This document shows, in pieces, positions 15,431 to 23,453 of a stretch of 64,000 bases of DNA (position 1 is the stretch's first letter; every line of letters starts with the position of its first letter). Where the stretch lies: the NCBI RefSeq assembly GCF_907163125.1, contig NZ_OU015319.1, positions 1,116,001 to 1,180,000 on the forward strand, written 5' to 3'. Both the position numbers and the translations under genes were made by a program. Below the pieces are notes generated by a model. That model was not told the origin of the DNA, ran no database searches, and worked only from the letters and a program-made list of their open reading frames with translations. Source of the stretch: Cloacibacterium caeni. GTDB taxonomy: Bacteria > Bacteroidota > Bacteroidia > Flavobacteriales > Weeksellaceae.

Positions 15431-16180
15431 CTAAACCATATCCAACAAATTGACCACATTAAATGCACCATTATTGAGAGGATATAGATTTCCATTTACT
15501 TCTTGTAGATATTCTATTACAAGTAAAAAGTATCGCTGTCCCTGCATAGTGAGAGGGCTTTCAAAACTCAAAACACCATTCAGCGTTGTGCCATAAGTTT
15601 TACCCGTAACTACATTACTTTCATGGGTTTCAAAATTCCCTCCCTCAAATCGGATAACACTTTCAATCAATCGGATATTGAAATCTGTAGCTGCAGCTGG
15701 AAACTTTAAACCTCTACCCAGTACTACATCTGTTAAAGTCAAAGTAGATGCTTCCATATCTAAGGTAAATCCATCAAATAGAACAGAACTCAACGAAGCT
15801 CTTGCATTAAAATCAAAACCTCTCATTACATCTACTCCTCCTTCTGTTCCTATTCCTATAGCAATACTCCTCTCACCTCTATCAGAAACAGTATCATTCC
15901 TTAGAACTTCATACAGTTTAGAAGTCAGTCTTGCCTGCATTTTAGAGTCTTTATACTTCTCTAGTAAATACCCAAAACTATTGCGCATGAGCTTATTAGA
16001 TTTAGCTACTTCGCTAAATTCACTCATGTTTTCACGCGTTCTTGCAAAATTACTGTCATTCATAATTCTGCTTTTTTTCACTCCGCCAGCTCTTCTTACA
16101 AATGTTCCGTCTGCAGTTTTATAGAAAGAAAGACCATCTATTTGTCCTTCTATGGTTATTAAGCCGTTATATTTAGCCAT
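15431..16180 (-). CDS. Conserved protein of unknown function (MAKYNGLITIEGQIDGLSFY type)
   Basis: This 249-residue protein has no signal peptide, membrane segment or known catalytic motif. The N-terminal ~90 residues carry a pattern seen in scattered flavobacterial proteins of unknown function: IEGQIDGLSFYKTADGTFV, a Gly-rich basic turn RRAGGVKK, then RTRENMSEFSEVAKSNK. The C-terminal ~130 residues alternate short beta-strand-like stretches (TLTLTDVVLGRGLKF, IRLIESVIRFEGG), suggesting a beta-rich domain. It is monocistronic with its own terminator and lies between repeat-rich intergenic regions, so it may belong to the accessory genome. No function is proposed. Confidence 0.7.
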   Translation of the reverse strand: MAKYNGLITIEGQIDGLSFYKTADGTFVRRAGGVKKSRIMNDSNFARTRENMSEFSEVAKSNKLMRNSFGYLLEKYKDSKMQARLTSKLYEVLRNDTVSDRGERSIAIGIGTEGGVDVMRGFDFNARASLSSVLFDGFTLDMEASTLTLTDVVLGRGLKFPAAATDFNIRLIESVIRFEGGNFETHESNVVTGKTYGTTLNGVLSFESPLTMQGQRYFLLVIEYLQEVNGNLYPLNNGAFNVVNLLDMV

Positions 16181-16793
16181 AATTTGAAATTTTTAAATAA
16201 ATTAATCAGAAAAAAGAAAAATTGGACTTCGCGAAAAAACAAGTTGTATTCTTTTCAAATAAAGCTATAAATAAAGCGCGCTAACTCTATCCTAGTAAAT
16301 ATTACTTGCCGATAAAATATCTTCCAAAAGATCTCTTTTCTACATCCTTACCCTAAGAATGCAAGACAAATGTAGAGGCTCTAAAAAAGATTTCCAAAAC
16401 AAGAGTGCCGAAAAGAACCGAATTCAGCACATTTTGCCGAAAACAATACTTTTAGTCATAAAATCAACTTTTAGCGGAAAATGAAACTTTTAACTGAAAT
16501 CTTAGTTTTTAGAGAATAGTCTTTTTTTTCAATCCTTAAAACCTTCCAAAGTATTAAAACAAACTACCAATTAAATTTAATCTCAAACTTTAATTGTAAA
16601 AAAAAGAGCCAAAAAAATGGATTTAAAACATTTTCTCGTAGGCAAAAATAAATTTATAAATAACTAAGTTTATCAAATCTAGAGACAGAAAAATCCCTAC
16701 CAAGCTTACTTTGCTTGCCGAAATCAGGATTGTTTTTCTAAATCAGTGCCTTAGACTAGGACTCAACCACCCTTTATATTTATTTCTACTCTC

Positions 16794-16986
16794 GGTGATT
16801 GAGCACAGACCGAAGATCTGCGAACGAAGTTCATGAAATCACCCGTGTTACTCTCGCTACCTGAGCCTGTAGAAATCACCAATTCTTCTATTACACGTTG
16901 CCTGAGCACAGACTGAAGGTCTGCGAACGAAGTTCACGAAGGCACATTCTCACTTCTCATCCCGTTGCCTGAGCCTGTCGAAGGCA
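16794..16986. repeat. Second REP-like cluster
   Basis: Units lie at 16794-16843 and 16897-16945 (long variant with the inner CTGCGAACGAAGTTCA segment), and at 16856-16880 and 16964-16986 (short GCCTGAGCCTGT variant, partly degraded). Ends pair as GGTGATT/AATCACC-like or TTGCCT/AAGGCA-like. Confidence 0.65.
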
Positions 16987-16992
16987 GAGCTA

Positions 16993-17035
16993 GAAAAAAT
17001 TGACTTTTTCTTTTCGTTTTAATGTTACAGTTTTT
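16993..17035 (+). repeat. 43-bp direct repeat, copy 1
   Basis: Identical over 43 bases to 17341-17383. It begins GAAAAAATTGAC and ends AATGTTACAGTTTTT. The two copies are 348 bp apart start to start. Confidence 0.75.
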
Positions 17036-17340
17036 GTTTTATAGCCCCCCTAACTTCGTGCAAAAATCTACAAACCTCTTTATTCATAATAGTTTTAAGG
17101 AAATGTAGAAAGGTGTCCTTTTACGAATAAAGACATAAAAAGATATTTGAAACGAAAATAAACATGAGAAAAAATGCGTCACAGAATTTTATTTCTACAT
17201 CCTGAAATTTGAATAATAATAAAGCAAAATGAATATTTACAAAAACCTAAAACCGAAAATTAATTCTTTTCTAAAAGGCTGTACCTGTCATAAAGAAAAA
17301 AATCTAAACATAATACCGATTCTGTCAATAATAACACCAC

Positions 17341-17383
17341 GAAAAAATTGACTTTTTCTTTTCGTTTTAATGTTACAGTTTTT
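17341..17383 (+). repeat. 43-bp direct repeat, copy 2
   Basis: Exact copy of 16993-17035, ending 58 bp upstream of the HTH-like gene at 17442. It could carry promoter or binding-site information for that gene, or mark a duplicated element. Confidence 0.75.
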
Positions 17384-17441
17384 AGAGAACCCCTTATATA
17401 CCTTAGCTCAATAATTTTTTAATCCTAAAAATACCAATACA

Positions 17442-17816
17442 ATGAAAAAATACAGAAACAAAGATCCCGTAAGAAATCTAGTCAATCTAAAATTAATTTT
17501 TAACAATTTAAATATTAAAACCTATGCATACAGAATTAAACATTTTTCAAACTCACAACAAATATTCAGTAAAATCCAAGCAACTAAAAAGGTCATGAAA
17601 AAGAAAATTCTCTTCATCAGTCCGAAACATTTAGAAGTGTTCCACAATGTTTCACCGCGTACAGCAAGAAAATACTTGCTAGAACTTAAGTTGGAATATA
17701 ATATTCCTCCAAAAAGACCATTACCTGTAATCAAGTTTTGTCAGTATCATCAGATTACTTTAGAAGAGTTTGAAAAATCTATTGATTTTATTACTCCCAA
17801 TAAACCTCTGAAATAA
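17442..17816 (+). CDS. Small basic protein with a helix-turn-helix-like C-terminal half
   Basis: The 124-residue product is very basic. Residues ~58-120 (SPKHLEVFHNVSPRTARKYL, then LPVIKFCQYHQITLEEFEKS) resemble a HTH region that recurs in small Bacteroidetes DNA-binding proteins, where a xTAxxYL recognition helix is followed by a second short helical unit. The N-terminal ~55 residues are Lys/Asn-rich and unrecognised. An internal ATG at 17595 (MKKKILFISPK) could be the true start. It is followed by a strong terminator and sits alone between repeat DNA and an IS element. DNA binding is inferred; no target is known. Confidence 0.6.
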   Translation: MKKYRNKDPVRNLVNLKLIFNNLNIKTYAYRIKHFSNSQQIFSKIQATKKVMKKKILFISPKHLEVFHNVSPRTARKYLLELKLEYNIPPKRPLPVIKFCQYHQITLEEFEKSIDFITPNKPLK

Positions 17817-17848
17817 GAGTACAATACTTGCAAAACAATGGCAAGATA

Positions 17849-17876
17849 AAGGCAGGATAATTGCTTATCCTGCCTT
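17849..17876 (+). terminator. Rho-independent terminator after the 17442-17816 gene
   Basis: A perfect 12-bp stem, AAGGCAGGATAA (17849-17860) and TTATCCTGCCTT (17865-17876), with a TTGC loop, is followed by TCTTTTTT. It supports the upstream gene being expressed. Confidence 0.9.
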
Positions 17877-17959
17877 TCTTTTTTGTGTAAACAAAGATAT
17901 AAGAAAAAGAATATTGAGTTGTCCTAAAAAAGGTTGACTCGTTAATAATTCAAATATAG

Positions 17960-18838
17960 TTAAATCGTAGCAGAATTAATTCTGTTACGATTTATTTTTT
18001 TCCATTGTTTTAAATGTATTATTTTTTGTTGATGTGCTTGGTTTGGAGTTATCATATTAATTGACATATGTATTCTAAAATTGTTGTATAAAGTTATGGC
18101 TTGTGTAACTTGTTTGTTTAAATTTTGATAGTTTTCAAATATTTCATGTAAACCAAATTCTTCTTTTAAAATTCCATTTACTCTTTCTGCTACTGCATTT
18201 TCATATGGATCGTATTCTTGCGTCATACTAATTAAAATATTGTTTTTCTTTAACAATTCGGTATACTCTTTACTACAATATTGTAAACCTCTATCAGAAT
18301 GGTGAATGAGTTGATTTTTTGTTTCCCTGTTAATCAAAGCCATTTCTAAAGCTTTTACTGTAGTTGAACTCATTAAATTATCTGACAGTTGATAACCAAC
18401 GATTTTCTTGGAACAAGCATCAGTGAGTAAATGCAAATAGTATGTTTTCTCTTTTGTTCGTAAATAAGTTATATCAGCAACCCAAACTTGCTCAGGTCTG
18501 TTAAGTACTAAATTGCTAATTAAATTTGGATAGCGTTTCATCCAATGTCGTGAGTTTGTTGTTTTGTAATATCTTCGAACTTTAGGTACTTGTAAATGTT
18601 CTGCTTTTAAAAAATCTAAGAAATTATCTCGACCAATTGATATATGATGTTTTGTAAATTCATCTTGTAACATTACATAAAGTTTCTTGCCACCTGTTCG
18701 GGGTAATTGCTTACGAATAGTAACGACTAAACTTCGTAATAATTCTGAGTTGTATTTAGGTGTTCTAACGTTTTTCTTTCGCTTGTAAAATGCTTGTTTT
18801 GTGTATCCAAACAGTTCGCATAACTCATAAATAGTCAA
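17960..18838 (-). CDS. IS3-family transposase OrfB (DDE integrase core)
   Basis: The catalytic part of the transposase is about 292 residues. It has an IS3 HTH_21-type N-terminal segment (FYKRKKNVRTPKYN, PRTGGKKLYVMLQDE) and the rve core with the DDE residues in WVADITYL, HSDRGLQYCS and NAVAERVNGILKEEF. The only start in its frame near the beginning is TTG at 18836-18838. The frame is open upstream to the A6G slippery site in orfA (18880-18886), so it is probably made only as an OrfAB fusion by -1 frameshifting. Confidence 0.93.
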   Translation of the reverse strand: MTIYELCELFGYTKQAFYKRKKNVRTPKYNSELLRSLVVTIRKQLPRTGGKKLYVMLQDEFTKHHISIGRDNFLDFLKAEHLQVPKVRRYYKTTNSRHWMKRYPNLISNLVLNRPEQVWVADITYLRTKEKTYYLHLLTDACSKKIVGYQLSDNLMSSTTVKALEMALINRETKNQLIHHSDRGLQYCSKEYTELLKKNNILISMTQEYDPYENAVAERVNGILKEEFGLHEIFENYQNLNKQVTQAITLYNNFRIHMSINMITPNQAHQQKIIHLKQWKKINRNRINSATI

Positions 18839-18852
18839 TGAACTATTTACAT

Positions 18853-19227
18853 TTATTTCTTCGACTGTTTGGAACCAGACTTTTTTACAATATCAATTTT
18901 AAGCTCACGTTCAGCTATTTCAATAAATCGTTTAAATACTTTTAATTCTTCTTCTTTTTTTGCTAATTGAGCTTCTAGCTCTTTTATACGCTGTTGTTGA
19001 GGATCTTTCATAGGACGACCAATAGTTAATTTATCTTCATAGGTAAATTTACCATATTTTTTTAACCATCTTGGTAGACAACTATTGCCTAGAATATTGT
19101 AACGTCTTCGAAGTTCTGCTTTTGTAAATAAACCCCTCTCAAATTCACTTACAACTTGACGTTTAAATGCTTCGCTATAAATTTGTGGGGCAATTGGAAT
19201 TTTTGAAATTTTCTTTTTTGTTGACAT
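18853..19227 (-). CDS. IS3-family OrfA (transposase HTH subunit)
   Basis: This 124-residue protein has an HTH of the IS3 OrfA type (YSEAFKRQVVSEFERGLFTK, RRRYNILGNSCLPRWLKKYG) and a leucine-zipper-like coiled coil (RIKELEAQLAKKEEELKVF) near the C-terminus. Near the end the codons GTA AAA AAG place A_AAA_AAG in the correct phase for -1 slippage into orfB. OrfA alone usually binds the terminal repeats and modulates transposition. Confidence 0.9.
   Translation of the reverse strand: MSTKKKISKIPIAPQIYSEAFKRQVVSEFERGLFTKAELRRRYNILGNSCLPRWLKKYGKFTYEDKLTIGRPMKDPQQQRIKELEAQLAKKEEELKVFKRFIEIAERELKIDIVKKSGSKQSKK
18880..18886 (-). promoter_or_regulatory. Programmed -1 frameshift site (A6G) in the IS3 element
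   Basis: The minus strand reads AAAAAAG with the orfA phase A_AAA_AAG. After a -1 slip the frame stays open without stop (VWFQTVEEINVNSS) into OrfB, whose own frame has no ATG at its start. Confidence 0.75.
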
Positions 19228-19273
19228 ATTAAGTAGTTTTTAGTCAACTTTTTTCAGGACAAGACATATCATT

Positions 19274-19306
19274 AAAAAAACTCGAGTTCTAGTCTCGAGT
19301 TTTTTT
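19274..19306 (-). terminator. Terminator after the lipocalin gene
   Basis: AAAAAAACTCGAG and CTCGAGTTTTTTT form a 13-bp stem with a 7-nt loop, 16 bp after the lipocalin stop. The A/T-run ends make it potentially bidirectional. Confidence 0.85.
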
Positions 19307-19321
19307 GTTATTGAAATGAAT

Positions 19322-19852
19322 TTAGTCTTTGTTGTGATTTACCCAGATGAGTTTTGAAACATCGAAACCGTCTTTTTTTGCTTTCTCGACGAATCTTTTT
19401 TTGGTGGCTTCGTCTATGGTTTTATTTCTAGATAGAATCCACATGTATTCTGTAGAATTCCCGTAAATAAGGGCATTCTGATAATTTTCGTCAATATCTA
19501 CCACATTATACCCAGCATAAAATGGCCCAAAGAAAGAAACTTTCAGTCTCGCTTCAGATTCAGAGCCTATGAATTTGGCTTTTCCTTCGGCAGAATCCCA
19601 TTCTTTTTTCACATAGTTGTACCCTTGGTTCAGTACTTTGATGCTTCCATCAGGATTGATGGAATATTGCGCTGTGGTATTGTCTAAGTTTCTTTCGAAA
19701 CGGAAATCAAACCTAGCGATTTCATACCATTTGCCCAGATATTTATCTTTGTTAAAGTTTTGTACAGCAGTTACTCCTTCTGGAATTCCTACACAAGAAG
19801 TAAAAATGATGGCTACTACTGCCATGATGGCAAATCCTTTTATGATTTTCAT
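19322..19852 (-). CDS. blc: Outer-membrane lipocalin (Blc-like lipoprotein)
   Basis: The 176-residue protein has a lipoprotein signal (AVVAIIFTSC, lipidated Cys20) and the lipocalin first motif YLGKWYEIARFD (GxW at residues 40-42). The other structurally conserved positions of bacterial Blc follow: TTAQYSINPDGSIKVLNQG, YNVVDIDENYQNALIYG and YMWILSR. Blc lipocalins bind lysophospholipid or fatty acids at the outer membrane, typically under envelope stress. It is monocistronic, with its own terminator. A possible -7 box TAATTTTG lies at 19894-19901. The neighbouring IS element inserted just downstream of its terminator. Confidence 0.92.
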   Translation of the reverse strand: MKIIKGFAIMAVVAIIFTSCVGIPEGVTAVQNFNKDKYLGKWYEIARFDFRFERNLDNTTAQYSINPDGSIKVLNQGYNYVKKEWDSAEGKAKFIGSESEARLKVSFFGPFYAGYNVVDIDENYQNALIYGNSTEYMWILSRNKTIDEATKKRFVEKAKKDGFDVSKLIWVNHNKD

Positions 19853-19981
19853 TGTATTTATTTTTCTACAAATTTCGGTAAAAATCAGTGAAGCAAAATT
19901 ATAGAATTGTGAGAAATGTTTTTATTTTATTTGTCTATCAGACTTATTTTCTAATAGTTCCATGAAATGTAACAGAAGTGT

Positions 19982-20013
19982 TTTGGTTGGAGAGGGTTTA
20001 TATTGTATTTTTG
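19982..20013 (+). promoter_or_regulatory. Promoter of pruA
   Basis: TTTG (19982-19985), 20-bp spacer, TATTTTTG (20006-20013). Initiation is expected near 20020, about 49 nt before the pruA ATG. Confidence 0.7.
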
Positions 20014-20068
20014 TAAAAAAGTGAAATCTTTTCATTTTTTAAATTGTTAAATATTTAAATCTAATTAT

Positions 20069-21694
20069 ATGTCATTCGCAATTTCGCAAGTTCCTACTCC
20101 TAAAAACGAACCTGTAAGAAGCTATGCTCCTGGTTCTGCAGAGATTAAATCACTGATTGCTACTTACCAAAAAATGTGGTCAGAAGAAGTAGAAATCCCT
20201 ATGGTTATTGACGGAAAAGAAGTGAAAACTGGTGAAAAAGTATCACTACACTCTCCTCAAGATCATCAACACACTTTAGGATATTACCACAAAGGAAATA
20301 AACAACATGTAGATGATGCCATCAATTCTTGTCTGAAGGCAAGAGCAGAATGGGCCAATTTACCATGGGAGCAAAGAGCTTCTATTTTCTTAAAAGCGGC
20401 TGATTTATTGGCTGGTCCTTACAGAGATAAAATCAACGCTGCGACGATGATTGGTCAAAGTAAAAATGCAATGCAGGCAGAAATAGATTCAGCTTGTGAA
20501 GCGATAGATTTCTTACGTTTTAACGTACAATTCATGACGGAATTGTATTCTGAACAACCGGTTTCTGATGCAGGAATCTGGAATAGAGCAGAATATAGAC
20601 CATTAGAAGGTTTTACTTATGCCATTACGCCATTTAACTTTACCGCGATTTCTCTTAACTTGCCAACTTCTATGGCGATGATGGGAAATGTAGTGGTTTG
20701 GAAACCATCTGCTACACAAATCTATTCAGCTAAAGTCATTATGGATGTATTGATAGAAGCAGGTTTACCAGCAGGTGTTATCAACATGGTTTTCTCTGGT
20801 GGTGCAGAAACTTCTAAGCAAATTCTAGAACACCCAGATTTCTCTGGAATCCACTTCACTGGTTCTACAGAAGTTTTCCAATCATTATGGAGACAAATTG
20901 GCGAAAATATTCATAAATATAAAACTTATCCTAGAATCGTAGGAGAAACTGGTGGTAAAGACTTTGTAGTAGCCCATCCTTCTGCTGTTCCTAGTCAAGT
21001 TGCTACTGCTTTGGTAAGAGGTGCTTTCGAATATCAAGGTCAAAAATGTTCTGCTGCTTCTAGAGCTTACGTTCCGCAATCACTTTGGGGAGAAGTAAAA
21101 AGAATTATGGGAGAACAATTGGCTGAAATTAAAATGGGAAGTCCAGAAGATCCTTCTAATTTCGTAAATGCGGTAATTGATAAGGCTTCATTTGAAAAAT
21201 GCAAAGGCTACATCGAAAGAGCTCAAAATGCCAATGACGCAGAAGTAATCTTCGGTGGTAATTGTGATGACAGTAAAGGTTGGTTTGTACAGCCTACGGT
21301 TATTCAAGCTAAAAATCCTCATTACGAAAGTATGGAAGAAGAAATCTTTGGCCCAATTCTTACGATTTATGTGTATGATGACCAAGATTGGAAAGCTACG
21401 TTACAATTAGTAGATGAAACTTCTCCTTATGCATTAACAGGTGCTGTATTTGCACAAGACAGATATGCGATTAACGAGGCGACTAAAGCCTTAGAAAATG
21501 CAGCTGGAAACTTCTACATCAATGATAAACCGACAGGTGCTGTAGTTGGTCAACAACCTTTTGGTGGAGCGAGAGCTTCTGGAACCAATGACAAAGCAGG
21601 TTCTAAAATGAATCTTCTTCGTTGGGTTTCTGCAAGAAGCATCAAAGAAAATTTCTTATCTCCTACCGATTATAAATATCCGTTCTTAGGTTAA
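20069..21694 (+). CDS. pruA: L-glutamate gamma-semialdehyde dehydrogenase (P5C dehydrogenase)
   Basis: The protein is 541 residues, the size of single-function 1-pyrroline-5-carboxylate dehydrogenases, which oxidise glutamate semialdehyde to glutamate with NAD+ in proline breakdown. Aldehyde-dehydrogenase motifs are intact: AITPFNFTAI (187-196, cofactor region), VGETGGKDF with general base E293, and YQGQKCSAASR with catalytic Cys327. The C-terminal KPTGAVVGQQPFGGARASG is typical of this family. It is monocistronic, with a clear promoter and terminator. The proline dehydrogenase gene is not in the window. Confidence 0.97.
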   Translation: MSFAISQVPTPKNEPVRSYAPGSAEIKSLIATYQKMWSEEVEIPMVIDGKEVKTGEKVSLHSPQDHQHTLGYYHKGNKQHVDDAINSCLKARAEWANLPWEQRASIFLKAADLLAGPYRDKINAATMIGQSKNAMQAEIDSACEAIDFLRFNVQFMTELYSEQPVSDAGIWNRAEYRPLEGFTYAITPFNFTAISLNLPTSMAMMGNVVVWKPSATQIYSAKVIMDVLIEAGLPAGVINMVFSGGAETSKQILEHPDFSGIHFTGSTEVFQSLWRQIGENIHKYKTYPRIVGETGGKDFVVAHPSAVPSQVATALVRGAFEYQGQKCSAASRAYVPQSLWGEVKRIMGEQLAEIKMGSPEDPSNFVNAVIDKASFEKCKGYIERAQNANDAEVIFGGNCDDSKGWFVQPTVIQAKNPHYESMEEEIFGPILTIYVYDDQDWKATLQLVDETSPYALTGAVFAQDRYAINEATKALENAAGNFYINDKPTGAVVGQQPFGGARASGTNDKAGSKMNLLRWVSARSIKENFLSPTDYKYPFLG

Positions 21695-21716
21695 GAATTA
21701 TTTCAATATCATAAAA

Positions 21717-21746
21717 AACGCCTCTCAAAATACTTTGAGAGGCGTT
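21717..21746 (+). terminator. Terminator of pruA
   Basis: AACGCCTCTCAAA (21717-21729) pairs with TTTGAGAGGCGTT (21734-21746); TCTTTTT follows. The stem begins 22 bp after the stop codon. Confidence 0.9.
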
Positions 21747-21887
21747 TCTTTTTCATCATTTGTGTTTTCTCCTTTCGGATAAATGAGTTTGTTTGAAAGG
21801 ACAAATTTATGATTAGTATATTGAAATTCAAAATAAAATATACATATATCTTTAAATATTACCATTAATTGAATAAAAAGTACAAAA

Positions 21888-21915
21888 AACTCTCCACTTT
21901 TTATAGTGAAGAGTT
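21888..21915 (-). terminator. Terminator of the FadL-like gene
   Basis: AACTCTCCACT (21888-21898) and AGTGAAGAGTT (21905-21915) pair with one mismatch. On the minus strand the stem is followed by TTTTTTG, 20 bp after the gene's stop. Confidence 0.8.
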
Positions 21916-21935
21916 CAAGTCAATTTAATATATTT

Positions 21936-23204
21936 TTAAAACTTAAAGTCTACTCCTATTTGAGCCATAGAAGTGGTCATTTCATACGCTACAGTGCTTC
22001 CAGGAATTGCTCCATAAGGATTAGATGGTGATGCCATCATCGGGTTTAATAATGCTCCAGAAGTTTTGCCATCACTAGCTCCATAATGGTAATTTGCATT
22101 GATAGTGAATTTGTCGTTTAATTTATATCCTACTCCTATTTCGTATGCATCTCTAATGATAGCAGAAGCTGGAACAGAGAACATTGTCAATTCTGGATTA
22201 ATAGGATTAGAACTGTAAGTATATCCTAATCTAATTGGCATTTTTTCAATGGCTTTGATTTGAATCCCTGCAGAAATTACATCGATGCTTTCCCAACCGA
22301 AACCTTTTACAGCGCCATAATTGCTCCATCCGTTAGCTAAGAAACCGTCTGTATTAGCATAGTCTACATATCTGTAATCTAAAGCCAAATCAAATAAACG
22401 ATGAGAATAACCAGCACCTACTGAATAAATTGCAGGGAAATTCATCGTAAATTTGTTTTCTCCTTTAGTATTGTCTAGATAAGTGTTTTCAAATTTAAAT
22501 TCATTAAAGTATACCGGTGATTTATAAGATAACCCGAGTTTAAAACCATTGTTGGTTTTGTAATACATCCCAACTTGTGCTCCAAAGCCAATTGCAGAAG
22601 CATTATCAGAATTAGGATAACCTGCAGTCATGCTTGGATTAGCCAATGGATTAGGATGAATTTTTAGAGCTGAATAATTTACGTTAGGCTGAATAGCCAT
22701 AGAGAAATTTTCATTGAATTTATAAGCATAAGCAAAACCCACTTGCATCAACATATAATTAGATTCTACTTTCCCAAAGCCACCATATTGTTGAGACATG
22801 AGAATAGGATTGGTGGTACTTTCTGGATATTCTACTCCAAAACCACTCACTCCGAAAACAGAAATACCAAATTTATGATGAGGATTTTTACCAAAAGTTA
22901 CTGCAACAGCAGGCATGATAGAGTTGGCTTTTTCGTCTTTAGTCACTCCAGACATTGGTCCATAAGAAGAAGATAATTCTGGGTTAGACATAAATAAACC
23001 CGCATTTACAGAAACGGTATTTCCATTAAAATCTGTAATTCCCGCAGGATTCCACTGTAACGCACCGCTAATGTCAATAGGTTGACCCGTTGCTGCACCA
23101 CCCATACTCATATTTACTGAACCTATACCTTGCATAAGATGACCTACTTGAGCCATCATAACTCCTGAACATAATACACCAAGAGTAATAATAATTCTTT
23201 TCAT
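21936..23204 (-). CDS. FadL/OmpP1/TodX-family outer membrane transport protein
   Basis: The 422-residue protein starts with a signal peptide (MKRIIITLGVLCSGVMMAQ) and continues with QVGHLMQGIGSVNMSMGGAA, the FadL-family N-terminal hatch region. Alternating amphipathic strands follow (KFGISVFGVSGFGVEYP, GFKLGLSYKSPVYF, FSVPASAIIRDAYEIGVGYK). The final strand ends in Phe (MAQIGVDFKF), as expected of an outer membrane beta-barrel. FadL proteins let long-chain fatty acids or other hydrophobic compounds cross the outer membrane. It is monocistronic; a weak -7-like TAACTTTA is seen upstream. Substrate is not known. Confidence 0.92.
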   Translation of the reverse strand: MKRIIITLGVLCSGVMMAQVGHLMQGIGSVNMSMGGAATGQPIDISGALQWNPAGITDFNGNTVSVNAGLFMSNPELSSSYGPMSGVTKDEKANSIMPAVAVTFGKNPHHKFGISVFGVSGFGVEYPESTTNPILMSQQYGGFGKVESNYMLMQVGFAYAYKFNENFSMAIQPNVNYSALKIHPNPLANPSMTAGYPNSDNASAIGFGAQVGMYYKTNNGFKLGLSYKSPVYFNEFKFENTYLDNTKGENKFTMNFPAIYSVGAGYSHRLFDLALDYRYVDYANTDGFLANGWSNYGAVKGFGWESIDVISAGIQIKAIEKMPIRLGYTYSSNPINPELTMFSVPASAIIRDAYEIGVGYKLNDKFTINANYHYGASDGKTSGALLNPMMASPSNPYGAIPGSTVAYEMTTSMAQIGVDFKF

Positions 23205-23346
23205 AAAGTTATTTTTTGTTTCATAAAGTTACGACGGGCTACTTTACTGATTTTAAAACACTTACTGTCATTTGTCATGTTCAGTAAAAACTGCCACTTG
23301 CTGAATAATTATTACCATTTATAAGAATACATGAAGGCACAAAAAA

Positions 23347-23368
23347 ACCTCTCGCTTTCACGAGAGGT
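23347..23368 (-). terminator. Terminator of the methyltransferase gene
   Basis: ACCTCTCG (23347-23354) and CGAGAGGT (23361-23368) with a 6-nt loop. On the minus strand the stem is followed by seven T. It lies about 85 bp after the stop at 23454. Confidence 0.8.
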
Positions 23369-23453
23369 ACATTTTTTCATAGGTTTTTCATTAATCATAT
23401 CGATTATGAAACAAATATAGAAAATATTTGTAAAAATCAAAACAAAATAATCA

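Larger units (their letters stand above)
16181..17441. other. 1.26-kb gene-poor region with REP variants and a 43-bp direct repeat
   Basis: No protein gene is supported. The region is very AT-rich at 16181-16740, then contains four REP-like units (16794-16986), two identical 43-bp repeats (16993-17035 and 17341-17383) and an 8-bp inverted repeat CTTTATTC/GAATAAAG (17078-17085, 17125-17132). Confidence 0.65.
17919..19262 (-). mobile_element. IS3-family insertion sequence
   Basis: A 1344-bp element bounded by imperfect inverted repeats. The left end (17920-17938) reads TGTCCTAAAAAAGGTTGAC and the reverse complement of the right end (19243-19261) reads TGTCCTGAAAAAAGTTGAC, 17 of 19 identical, with one further matching base outside. 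It contains orfA and orfB with a -1 frameshift arrangement. No clear target duplication is visible at the flanks (gag / gac). Both reading frames are intact, so the element may be active. Confidence 0.85.

Noticed and set aside
17919-19262. Target-site duplication for the first IS element
   Set aside because: Flanks gag and gac do not match exactly; no duplication is claimed.
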